From assembly GCF_029870955.1 (NCBI RefSeq), contig NZ_PGFQ01000004.1:7380-71379 (forward strand): DNA of 64,000 bases. Reading direction: 5' to 3'. The DNA is from Sulfitobacter faviae (GTDB taxonomy: Bacteria; Pseudomonadota; Alphaproteobacteria; Rhodobacterales; Rhodobacteraceae). Both the position numbers and the translations under genes were made by a program. The notes under the pieces were generated by a model. It searched no databases, was not told the DNA's origin, and worked only from the letters and a program-made list of their open reading frames with translations. Below, one piece after another: positions 40,756 through 49,029 of the stretch; position 1 is the first letter of the stretch; the number at the start of each line of letters is the position of its first letter.

Positions 40756-40780
40756 CAGGGGCGCCATTGTGGCGCCCCTG
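40756..40780 (+). terminator. Perfect 11-bp hairpin between csgA and csgH
   Basis: CAGGGGCGCCA (40756-40766) pairs perfectly with TGGCGCCCCTG (40770-40780) around a 3-base loop. No T run follows (TATTCG). It lies 45 bases after the csgA stop and 26 bases before csgH. Likely a leaky terminator or 3'-end stabiliser that makes the subunit mRNA exceed that of the assembly genes. Confidence 0.75.
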
Positions 40781-40806
40781 TATTCGCACATGACGAGGAG
40801 TGCGTC

Positions 40807-41178
40807 ATGAATATGTCATTAACTTTATTTCTTTTAGCAATGGTCGCCACACAAACGGATTCGGCGCCATTGGGAGAGAACTGCGCTCTTCATATGTCAG
40901 AGAACGGAAATGTGGTCACGCTGCAGGGCGTAGTAGACCCGCAAGACTGGCCTCAAGGTAGCTACAAGATGCAAATTGACGCTCGGCAGGGAGGAAGTCG
41001 GTCCCTCTCGCAACAGGCTGGTCAGTTCGGCGGCGAGCATACGCAATCTGCTGGCGGCTTTCTTGTTTTAGCATCTACGACAATGTATATTGCAAACGGA
41101 GGTCGTCTTACCGTCACGCTACATGTCAAGGGCGGAGATCGTAGTACATCCTGCTCTTTCGATTATGAGTGGAAGTGA
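40807..41178 (+). CDS. csgH: CsgH-like curli chaperone/inhibitor
   Basis: 123 residues. Signal peptide, then a small beta-sandwich with two Cys ('GENCALHMSENGNVV' and 'STSCSFDYEWK'). The central 'GSYKMQIDARQGGSRSLSQQ' followed by 'AGQFGG' matches the G-x-Y...G-G-S...Q-x-G-x-F pattern of CsgH, the alphaproteobacterial counterpart of CsgC. CsgC and CsgH keep curlin from aggregating in the periplasm. Strong ribosome site (GAGGAG). Its place between two curlin genes supports the call. Confidence 0.78.
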   Translation: MNMSLTLFLLAMVATQTDSAPLGENCALHMSENGNVVTLQGVVDPQDWPQGSYKMQIDARQGGSRSLSQQAGQFGGEHTQSAGGFLVLASTTMYIANGGRLTVTLHVKGGDRSTSCSFDYEWK

Positions 41179-41200
41179 CCCGTTATCAAGGAATATGGAT

Positions 41201-41736
41201 ATGCGACTTAACCTCTTTATTGCTAAAATAGCGCTTATGCTTGTCGGCACAACCACTGGCCGGGCACAAGACTTTGGCTTTCAAGTTAGCAATGGGCTTA
41301 CGCTTGAACAGGTAATTGTGACCCAAGAGCGTACTGCTGGCGCGCCCCAAAGTTCTGGCGGGGACGGGTCATCGGCGGTAATTTCTCAAGATGGTGAAGG
41401 CAACAATGCGGTCAGCTCAATCTCAGGTAGTCAGAACTCTGGAACTCTTGTGCTGCAACAAGGTAACGCAAACGATGCCATTGCTGTCATTCAAAACTCT
41501 CCCGGTAGCGCCATCGCTCAAGCTCAACTTGGAAGCAATAATTCTTCTTTGGCCGCTATCGTTGGGGGGCGGAGAACGGGATCGCATCGGCACAAATTGG
41601 CAACAGTCTCAGCAATTCAGTAGCACTTGTGGACTCGGTCGGTACCAAGGTCGTTTACGGACAAGCTGGGCAAAGCTACAGTGGCGGAATAGTGGTGCGA
41701 AATGCCCCCCGGGGCACGGTTGTTAAACTGAATTGA
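41201..41736 (+). CDS. csgB: Curlin repeat protein, probable nucleator/minor subunit (frameshifted)
   Basis: About 178 residues after restoring one G in the G run near 41569 ('SSLAAIVGGAENGIASAQIG'). ATG 41201 is chosen over 41195 because AAGGA is then 8 bases upstream. Signal peptide ending 'TTGRAQ', then curlin-type repeats: 'VISQDGEGNNAVSSISGSQN', 'LVLQQGNANDAIAVIQ', 'AQLGSNNSSLAAI' and 'AQIGNSLSNSVALV'. The C-terminus is 'GIVVRNAPRGTVVKLN', which ends with an Arg/Lys-containing tail as in CsgB. Smaller than the 39797 protein, so probably the nucleator. Confidence 0.78.
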
Positions 41737-41850
41737 CCCTGATTGCAGTGCTCAGATTGTTTTAGCTCGCCGTGGAGAGCTTTAGTGTTTGATATAAAGG
41801 CTATGACAATCTGGTTTTAGCTTTCAGGCTTTGCTTGAGAGGAGACATTC

Positions 41851-42168
41851 ATGTTATCGGTCAGAACTATGCTTGGGCTAGGCACAGCCACATTACTGGT
41901 TAGTGCGGGTTCTGCCATTGCAGGTGACCTCATCTATAAACCGCTGGTTCCTGCGTTTGGCGGGACTCCAGATAATTGGGGCTACCTTCTAGGCACAGCG
42001 CAAATTCAAAACCAGCACTTGCCTCCGGCAGAGAGTGGGGGAAGCGGCGGCGCGCCTGACATTACCTTTCCTCCAATTGTAATCGATCTTGGTGGCGTGG
42101 GTTCCGACTCCGGATCATCTTCTACAGCTCAGGGCACGAATAACACTGCGGGCACGGCATCTAATTGA
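41851..42168 (+). CDS. csgF: Curli assembly protein CsgF
   Basis: 105 residues. A signal peptide ends 'SAGSAIAG'. The mature start 'DLIYKPLVPAFGGTPDNWGY' followed by 'LLGTAQIQNQ' is the CsgF signature (Y-x-P-x-x-P-x-F-G-G). This segment inserts into the CsgG pore in E. coli. The C-terminal half is Gly/Ser-rich and shorter than in enterobacteria. Ribosome site GAGGAG, 6 bases before ATG 41851. Confidence 0.9.
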   Translation: MLSVRTMLGLGTATLLVSAGSAIAGDLIYKPLVPAFGGTPDNWGYLLGTAQIQNQHLPPAESGGSGGAPDITFPPIVIDLGGVGSDSGSSSTAQGTNNTAGTASN

Positions 42169-42215
42169 GGTAAACTGTAGACCGTCAAAAACGACGGCAC
42201 TGAAACGGGGACGGC

Positions 42216-43208
42216 ATGAAATTTTTTTTGATACTTGGCTCAAAACTGAGAGCGTTTGGGCTTGGTTTCAGTTTGTTGACCACTCTTGGTGGCTGCGCAG
42301 AACTGGGGTTGCAGTCTATTGGAACGCGTTTTGACAAGGATGTAAGGCCTCCACTCTCCACCCCGGCTACCAGTACCGGTTTAGCGCTCAGGCAATTGCC
42401 CCCTGCGCAAAAGAAGATTGATGTGGCTATCTATAAATATGAAGATAAAACCGGTCAAAATGAGGAATCTGACAATTTTACACGGTTCTCCCGCGCAGTA
42501 TCCCAAGGGATGTCAGACGTACTGATTGATGTTCTTACAGAAGTCGGAGACGGCCAATGGTTCAACGTCATTGAACGCGCTAATATTCAAGATCTTCTAA
42601 CCGAACGCCAACTCATTGATCAAACTAATCAGAACTATCGCGGCTTGCAACGCTCAGCGCTTGAGCCATTGCGCTTTGCAGGGATTATAATCTCAGGTGG
42701 CGTGATTGATTACGATACCAACGTTGTGACTGGCGGGGCTGGGGCTCGGCTTTTGGGGATTGGCAATAGCCTTGAATACCGCCGGGACCGCATCTCAGTG
42801 GTGCTGCGCGCTGTCAGTGTTCAAACCGGTGAAGTTTTGGCCTCAGTTCAAACCGAGAAAACGATCTATTCTCTTGCGGATCAACTTTCTATTTTTAGGT
42901 ACGTCGCGGTTGACCGCTTGCTAGAACTTGACACAGGCTACTCTGTAAATGAGCCTACAGGTATCGCGGTACGGCAAGCGGTTGAGCTAGCAGTCTATGA
43001 TCTCATTCTAGAAGGTGCAGAAGAGAATATTTGGCAGTTCAAGGATACCGCAGTACATCAGCAGCTAGTAACGCGCCAGAAAGTACGGCTGGCTTCTATT
43101 GGGCAGGCTTCGAACGCTCTTCGACCACTGGTTTCTCGGAATGTCATGACGGCTGACGTTGATTTACTCAAAAAACAGCAACGGATTCCGACCAATGTTC
43201 GGCGTTAA
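42216..43208 (+). CDS. csgG: Curli secretion channel CsgG
   Basis: 330 residues. Lipoprotein signal with lipobox 'LLTTLGGCAELG' (Cys 27). CsgG core: 'KKIDVAIYKYEDKTGQNEES', 'FSRAVSQGMSDVLIDVLTEV', 'WFNVIERANIQDLLTERQLI', 'RFAGIIISGGVIDYDTNVVT' followed by 'GGAGARLLGIGNSLEYRRD' and 'DRISVVLRAVSVQTGEVLAS'. It forms the nonameric outer-membrane curli pore. The mature N-terminus is a little longer than in E. coli. Intact. It overlaps the start of the next gene. Confidence 0.95.
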   Translation: MKFFLILGSKLRAFGLGFSLLTTLGGCAELGLQSIGTRFDKDVRPPLSTPATSTGLALRQLPPAQKKIDVAIYKYEDKTGQNEESDNFTRFSRAVSQGMSDVLIDVLTEVGDGQWFNVIERANIQDLLTERQLIDQTNQNYRGLQRSALEPLRFAGIIISGGVIDYDTNVVTGGAGARLLGIGNSLEYRRDRISVVLRAVSVQTGEVLASVQTEKTIYSLADQLSIFRYVAVDRLLELDTGYSVNEPTGIAVRQAVELAVYDLILEGAEENIWQFKDTAVHQQLVTRQKVRLASIGQASNALRPLVSRNVMTADVDLLKKQQRIPTNVRR

Positions 43209-43758
43209 TCGGCGCGCCTCTTCTTTCGGGATGGTCATCGCTACTTTGGGAGTAGCCCCATTGTATGGGCAGGGAAGCGCAACTTTAGACAGTGCCAATC
43301 GCATCACTGTAGGAGATTGGGCAATCGAATGTTTGATGGGTTCCGACGTTACTGCAGGAGGATGCCAGCTTTACCAGAGGGTTCTTACACAGGATCCCAG
43401 CATTGCAGCGATGATTGTCGCCTTGGCGTGGTCGGTTCCTGAAAAAATGCTGCTCGCACAAGTTTCTTTGCCCCTCGGTAGCGATCTTACCAAACCTCCT
43501 CTTCTAAGCGTCGATGGTGTGATCATAGGGAGTTTCTCTTGGTCGAGGTGCTTAGTTAACGGGTGTCTAATTGAGGCCTCCCTGTCCAACGCTCAAGTGG
43601 CGGCCTTACTTGAGGGAAAGAGTGCAAGTTTTACAATTGCCCAACCTAATGCAGGAGATATTCCAATTCCTGTATCGCTAACCGGATTTGCAGAGGGATT
43701 AGATCAAATTAGGCCCCGTGACGAGGTGCAAGAGTTAACGGCAAATGACGGTGAATAA
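43195..43758 (+). CDS. Invasion-associated locus B (IalB) family protein
   Basis: 187 residues from ATG 43195, overlapping the csgG end by 14 bases. A signal peptide is followed by 'ANRITVGDWAIECLMGSDVT' and 'GGCQLYQRVLTQDPSIAA', then 'FSWSRCLVNGCLIEASLSN', with four Cys in the usual IalB spacing, and 'SLTGFAEGLDQIRPRDEV', a typical IalB ending. A periplasmic protein; IalB-family proteins are common in alphaproteobacteria and of uncertain function. Coupling to csgG suggests a curli-related job. That is inference. Confidence 0.82.
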   Translation: MFGVNRRASSFGMVIATLGVAPLYGQGSATLDSANRITVGDWAIECLMGSDVTAGGCQLYQRVLTQDPSIAAMIVALAWSVPEKMLLAQVSLPLGSDLTKPPLLSVDGVIIGSFSWSRCLVNGCLIEASLSNAQVAALLEGKSASFTIAQPNAGDIPIPVSLTGFAEGLDQIRPRDEVQELTANDGE

Positions 43759-43866
43759 TTAACTGCGAGCCAGACTGTCAACGCACTGATCTAATGGGTC
43801 GAACTGAATTCTGACTGAGATACCGCTGATGTTCCAGGTTAATGGTGGAAAAAGTAAAGTTCGTAT

Positions 43867-44526
43867 TCAAGAATTTTTCATCAGTCTCTGGTGATAGGCA
43901 ATGCCCTCTTCGAGATCCTCGAAATATTCGATATGCCCGTTCTCTAGCACAATAGCAGCGTCACAGAATGCCCGGACATCCGGCATAGCATGGCTCACCA
44001 GAATTGCACCGCTGCGCTCCATCCGGTCGGCAAAGACAGCCCGGCTTTTTCGCTTGAACGAGGCATCGCCCACCGACGTGACCTCATCCACCAGATAGGT
44101 ATCGAAATGGATACCCATTGAGGCTCCAAAAGCCAGACGTGATTTCATTCCCGCAGAATAGGTCCGCACCGGCATGTAGAAATGCTTGCCAATCTCGGCG
44201 AAATCCTCGACGAAATCAGCCAGTGCATCGGTGTCGGCACCGTAAATACGTGCCAGAAAACGCACGTTCTGGACCCCCGTCATCTCACCATGAAAAGAGC
44301 CGCCGAAAGCCACGGGCCAGGATACGGAGCCGCCGTGAACAATGCGCCCGCGGTCAGGCGACAGCGATCCAGCAATCATGCTCATCAGGGTGGATTTGCC
44401 TGCTCCATTGCGGCCCAGAAGCGCCAGTGATTTACCAGCAGGTAATGTAATGTTCAGGTTGTCCACGACCACTTTCTGGGAGCCACGCACCCAAAAACTT
44501 TTGCTGAGGTTCTCGAACCGGATCAT
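43867..44526 (-). CDS. kpsT: Capsule-type ABC exporter ATP-binding protein
   Basis: 219 residues, intact. Walker A 'LALLGRNGAGKSTLMSMIAG', signature 'VRTYSAGMKSRLAFGASMG', Walker B 'FDTYLVDEVTSVGD' and switch His 'GAILVSHAMPDVRAF'. KpsT/CtrD type, powering export of lipid-linked polysaccharide with KpsM. It starts 11 bases after the kpsE stop, same strand. Confidence 0.95.
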   Translation of the reverse strand: MIRFENLSKSFWVRGSQKVVVDNLNITLPAGKSLALLGRNGAGKSTLMSMIAGSLSPDRGRIVHGGSVSWPVAFGGSFHGEMTGVQNVRFLARIYGADTDALADFVEDFAEIGKHFYMPVRTYSAGMKSRLAFGASMGIHFDTYLVDEVTSVGDASFKRKSRAVFADRMERSGAILVSHAMPDVRAFCDAAIVLENGHIEYFEDLEEGIAYHQRLMKNS

Positions 44527-44536
44527 GATCGCTCTA

Positions 44537-45862
44537 CTACTGCCGGTCTCGGATCGAGTAATAGACCAACGCCCCCACCCCCCAAAGCAAGGTCAGGAAT
44601 AGACAGGCCAGCCCGCCAAGCATAAAGCGCCGCGGGAATTCAGCCGTTTCGGGTCTTGTCGGCTCAATATAGGTTGCCAGATAGCGGCTCTGGCGGGTGG
44701 CGTTGGAGCGCGCGACCTCAACCGCAGACAGCGCCAGCCGGTAGGCTTCCTCGGCAAACTCGAGATCCACTTGCAAGCTTTCGTATTCAGCCAGAAGCTT
44801 CGGATAATCCTCAGCCACGGCACTGGTCATATCGCCACCGGTAAAGCTATTGCGCTCGCTCAGTATGCGTTCCTGAATCACCTCTATTCGACGTTTGGCC
44901 TGGACTAGGCGCGGATCGCTGGAGCTGTTCGTCTCCCGCAGAAGATCAAATTCAATCAGCGCCTCGGCCAACTGTTGTTGCAGATTGGTCATTACCCCCA
45001 TTCGCCCCTGTAGATCGGCGAGCGGATCGACGATCTGGGTCCGAGTGCGAAACCCTGTTAGAGCTTCGCGCGCTTCTTTTAGCCGGTTTAAGGCTGTTTC
45101 TAAATCAGCATTGGCATAGCGCATCGCATCCGCCCGCGCGGTATCGTTGAGCGCATTAATCATTACTTGGCTTTGGTTTAAGACTTCCTGTGCGATAGCC
45201 TGCGCCATGGCGGGGTCGAAGGCAAGAACCTGCACTTCAATCAACCCGGTGCCTTGATCGAAAGAAACCCGTACCATGCGGTCCCAGTAATCGCTCAAGT
45301 CTTCGATGCTGGCATTCGGCTGGATCGAAAATACCGGATCGGTATCCAACAAGCTCTTTCCGTCAACGCCGAACCAATATTGCGCGTAGTGGCGGCGAAT
45401 ATCGAGTTTTGCGTCAATTTCTGATACCAAGCGTTGGCTCTGAACAAATTTGGACAACACATCCCCGTCTGAAGATACGGAACCTCCGACGAATTGTGCC
45501 AGCCCACTCAGGCTAGAAGCTGCCGAATTCCCTTCATCTTGACGCACAACAAAGCCGGTGGTCGACCGGTACTGATCCTGCGCAAGAACAGCGAGATAGA
45601 AAGCTGTTAGAACCGTAGGAATTACCACTGCGAAAAGAAAACTGGAAACCAACCCCCAATGTCGCCGACGCATCTTTGCGGCAGATACAACCGGGCGGAT
45701 ATTACCAGGGGCGGCATCTTTCTTCGGCCCGCCGGGTTTATCATCCCCACCGGGCGCCTTGCCGGGTTGTCCTGCCGACGGCTTCTGCTGAGCCCCCGGT
45801 TTGTTCGGCACAGGACTTGCAGCCGCCTTTTGCGGCGAACCTACTTTATCTTCGCTGCTCAT
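44537..45862 (-). CDS. kpsE: KpsE/Wzz-like capsule export periplasmic adaptor
   Basis: About 441 residues from ATG 45862. An in-frame GTG at 45886 would add 8. The cytoplasmic N-terminus is Pro/Lys/Gly-rich. TM1 is 'GLVSSFLFAVVIPTVLTAFY', a long periplasmic coiled coil lies at about 220-380 ('ETALNRLKEAREALTGFRTR'), and TM2 'GGLACLFLTLLWGVGALVYY' is near the C-terminus after 'PTRPETAEFPRRFM'. This is the PCP-3 topology of KpsE. Partner of kpsM, divergent from it 96 bases away. Confidence 0.93.
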   Translation of the reverse strand: MSSEDKVGSPQKAAASPVPNKPGAQQKPSAGQPGKAPGGDDKPGGPKKDAAPGNIRPVVSAAKMRRRHWGLVSSFLFAVVIPTVLTAFYLAVLAQDQYRSTTGFVVRQDEGNSAASSLSGLAQFVGGSVSSDGDVLSKFVQSQRLVSEIDAKLDIRRHYAQYWFGVDGKSLLDTDPVFSIQPNASIEDLSDYWDRMVRVSFDQGTGLIEVQVLAFDPAMAQAIAQEVLNQSQVMINALNDTARADAMRYANADLETALNRLKEAREALTGFRTRTQIVDPLADLQGRMGVMTNLQQQLAEALIEFDLLRETNSSSDPRLVQAKRRIEVIQERILSERNSFTGGDMTSAVAEDYPKLLAEYESLQVDLEFAEEAYRLALSAVEVARSNATRQSRYLATYIEPTRPETAEFPRRFMLGGLACLFLTLLWGVGALVYYSIRDRQ

Positions 45863-45958
45863 GAGACCGAACCCCTGATCCGACACTTCTTATTGGGAGC
45901 GAACTTAGTTAAAGACGTGGGGGAATGCACGTCATTTGCGAAACTAAAGGCCATCCAC

Positions 45959-46813
45959 TTGAGCACGACTGACCTTTCATCTTCAGTATCCGGGCAGGAC
46001 CCTGCATCGGTCCCTCCACCTGTCGCGCAAGCACGCAAGCGCCACTCTTGGGCCTCAGGACGTGTCATCCTTGCCCTGATGCTACGCGAGATGTCGACCC
46101 GCTACGGCCGTTCGCCCGGCGGCTACCTCTGGGCCTTTTTGGAGCCGATAGGGGTCATTTTCATCATGGCAATTGGCTTCTCGCTATTGGTTCGAACACC
46201 GCCCCTAGGGTCGAGTTTTATCTTGTTCTTTGCAACCGGAATGCTGCCCTTCACCCTATATCAGAATGTCGCACAAACCGTGGGCGGGTCCATTGGTTTT
46301 TCTAAGAGCCTGCTAAGATATCCGATAGTAACATGGATCGATGCCATGATTGCCCGTTTCACGCTGAACGCACTGACCGGGCTTTTGGTCACCTATATCC
46401 TTATCGCCGGAATCCTTAAGCTCACAGAAACACGGGTAATCATCGATTTTGCTCCGATTCTACTTGCCCTTGGACTCGCCGCTTTTCTCGGGCTTGGCAT
46501 AGGGGCGATAAACTGCGCCTTGAATGGTCTGTTCGCGCCCTGGCCTATGATCTGGTCTATCATTACAAGACCACTGTTTTTAGCCTCAGGCATCCTCATC
46601 ATGTATGAAGATCTGCCTAAAGTTGCTCAGAACATTATCTGGTATATTCCGCATATGCATATCTCCGGTCTCATGCGCAGCGGTTTTTATCCGACCTATA
46701 CGCCAGAATACGTCAGCGTCACCTATGTGGTGGCGTTCTGTCTACTCACGCTCTGCCTGGGGCTAATATTACTTGGACGTTTTCACCGCGATATCCTCAA
46801 CAACGGTCGCTAG
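45959..46813 (+). CDS. kpsM: Capsule-type ABC exporter permease
   Basis: 284 residues if started at TTG 45959, which follows AAAGG. No better start was found before the conserved 'RVILALMLREMSTRYGRSPG'. ABC-2 permease with six membrane segments, for example 'LEPIGVIFIMAIGFSLLV', 'SSFILFFATGMLPFTLYQNV' and 'VVAFCLLTLCLGLILLG'. Its 3' end overlaps the convergent GT2 gene by 45 bases. With kpsE and kpsT it forms the inner-membrane exporter. The outer-membrane partner KpsD/CtrA and the lipid-linker genes kpsC/kpsS are not in the window. Confidence 0.9.
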   Translation: MSTTDLSSSVSGQDPASVPPPVAQARKRHSWASGRVILALMLREMSTRYGRSPGGYLWAFLEPIGVIFIMAIGFSLLVRTPPLGSSFILFFATGMLPFTLYQNVAQTVGGSIGFSKSLLRYPIVTWIDAMIARFTLNALTGLLVTYILIAGILKLTETRVIIDFAPILLALGLAAFLGLGIGAINCALNGLFAPWPMIWSIITRPLFLASGILIMYEDLPKVAQNIIWYIPHMHISGLMRSGFYPTYTPEYVSVTYVVAFCLLTLCLGLILLGRFHRDILNNGR

Positions 46814-47784
46814 AGCCAGCACCTCCGCGTGTGAACGTGTTAGATCACGGCGCAAACCGTCGCGAATTGCCAGACGTGTCAGGCTCTCGAAGGCTGGGCG
46901 TTCTTCCCCGTAGTGGCGCGCTTTTCGCCACCACTTGGGCAGGATCAACAACAGTGCGGGCCAAAACAAAATGCCCGCAGCACGGCGATAGACCAGTAAC
47001 AAGTTACGATGATTGTAATAGGCCTTCCAAAGCGGTCGGAACCGCTGCACGGGCCCTTCAATGGACTTAAAATCGTGCTCAAAACGCAACTTAGGAGCAA
47101 ATCCAATCCGGTTACCCTGTTCGCGCATACGCAGGTTGTAAAGCACATCATCTCCATAGATGAAGACTGCCCCATCCGGGTAGCCTGTACGCTCGATAGC
47201 TTTGCGCGACACGAAGAGCCCCACGAAAGAGCCTACATCAATCTCACTGGTTTCCTGCCCTTCATAGTCTTCGGCGGACAAGTGGAAGCCATCTCGTACT
47301 TGACCCGTAAATACCCCAAAAACCGTGTTAAGGAACCGCTTAGGGCGCCAGAACGGGTTCAGCGCCGGGCGATTGATGTCGCAGATCACTCCGTTCGGAT
47401 GATAGACCGCCGCTGCCAACGCATCCCAACCGCTGCGGTCCATAGCGTGAAATTGAGCCAAAGCACCCGGTTCAGGACGGCCATCGTCATCCATTAGCAG
47501 AACCCAATCAGGCCGGGCCTCTTGAGCCATGACAAAGCGCATGCCTGCCTCAAACCCCCTGCACCGCCAGTATTGGTCTCTAATCGGTAGTTCACAAGAC
47601 GTGGGTCTTCCTGCGTGGCCAGCCACTCTGCCGTACCATCGTCAGAAGCGTTATCAACTACCACCAACTTGCTGAGATGAGCCTCGCTACTGTCCAGCAA
47701 TCGACCCACCGTCAGTCGAAGCTGGTCAAGACGGTTATAGGTAACCACGATGGCAACCAGGTGCTGAGGATGGTTTGTGGACAC
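46769..47784 (-). CDS. Family 2 glycosyltransferase (frameshifted)
   Basis: About 339 residues once a base is restored near 47557 ('TNTGGAGGFEAGMRFVMAQE'). The N-terminus is 'LVAIVVTYNRLDQLRLTVGR', then 'KLVVVDNASDDGTAEWL', the metal motif 'DWVLLMDDDGRPEPGAL' and 'AVFIYGDDVLYNLRMREQGN' (acceptor/catalytic D). It resembles rhamnosyl- and galactofuranosyl-type GT2 enzymes of the GlfT1/WbbL kind. The C-terminal part has a hydrophobic stretch 'FWPALLLILPKWW'. It lies beside galE and kpsM. Confidence 0.85.
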
Positions 47785-47865
47785 GAGGTGAATCTTTCAA
47801 GTTGGTTATTGGCCCGCAACACAGACCGCGGCGGCTGAGGCGTGTCTACGCCCCGACGGTAAGTT

Positions 47866-48839
47866 TTAAAATCCGTCTGAGGCATGCCAGCGGTGCGCAT
47901 CGCTCAACATCTGCGGCATGGTGGAGCGCGACGGGGTCCAGCTCAATTGCGTTCTAGCCTTATCCGACCCGCAGACCAACTTCACGGCATCCCCAGCGCG
48001 ACGCGGGCCTTCTTCCATCGGTACGGGGCCATTGGTGACAGCGGCGGCCGCAGCGACCACCTCGCGTACCGAGAACCCGTCGCCGGTGCCCAGACAAAAG
48101 ACTTCCGAAGGCTTGCCCGCTTCCAGCCATTTCAACCCCGCCACGTGGGCATCGACCAGATCGCTGACATGCACATAGTCGCGGATGCAGGTGCCGTCTT
48201 CGGTATCGTAATCAGTGCCGAAAATTGTCAGCGCCCCGCGTGTTCCGGCCACCGCTTGGAGGATCAGCGGCACCAAATGGGTCTCCGGATCATGGGCCTC
48301 GCCCACCTCTGCTTCGGGGTCCGCGCCGGCCACGTTGAAGTAGCGGAAGATCACATGGTTCAATCCTTGAGGCGCGAAATCGCGCAGCATCTGTTCGATC
48401 GCCAGCTTCGAGCCGCCATAGGCGTTGATCGGGCGTTGATCGGTTTCTTCGTTCAACACGACCCCATCTTGATCGCCATAGGTGGCGCAGGTCGAAGAAA
48501 AGATGAACTTGTCGATCCGGCTGCCCGCGTCGCCTCGATCAAGTTCAGCCCGCCCAACACATTCTCGCGCCAATAGCGGGCGGGGTCTTGCATGGACTCG
48601 CCGACTTGGCTCAGCGCTGCGAAATGCATGACCGCAATGGGGGCATGTTCCGCCAGCGCCGCATCAATCGCCGCGCGGTCCAGAAGATCCCCCTCCACAA
48701 GCGGGCCGAACTTGACCGCCGCCCGATGGCCGGTGCTGAGATTGTCGAACACCACCGGCGTATATCCCGCCTGTGCCAGCGCCTTGCAGGCATGGGCCCC
48801 AATATATCCGGCCCCGCCGGTCACCAATACTTTTGCCAT
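47866..48839 (-). CDS. galE: UDP-glucose 4-epimerase (frameshifted)
   Basis: About 325 residues. 'KVLVTGGAGYIGAHACKALA', 'AVMHFAALSQVGESMQDPAR', 'KFIFSSTCATYGDQDGVVLN', 'PINAYGGSKLAIEQML' (YxxxK) and 'IFRYFNVAGADPEAEVGE' identify GalE. The frame breaks near 48525 (restored 'LIEATRAAGIDKFIFSS'). It makes UDP-galactose, which Glf turns into UDP-galactofuranose. It is the last gene before the replication module. Confidence 0.93.
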
Positions 48840-49029
48840 GGGTCATCCTTTTGTTTGGCGCCATGTGGCACGCTTCGGCAGATCAGGCAACCGGCCCCGC
48901 CCTACGTCTCGCTCCGCGCTTTCACAAAGCCTAGGAAAGCGGCATCCACACTGCGCAAGCGCTGCTGGCCCTTCCGGTGCCAATAGCTTTGCCAATCTGC
49001 TACCAGCGCGTAAACATCCATCCCCGGCA
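48840..49029. other. Spacer between galE and repA
   Basis: 190 bases, no gene. Probably holds the galE promoter and the end of the repA transcript. Confidence 0.4.
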
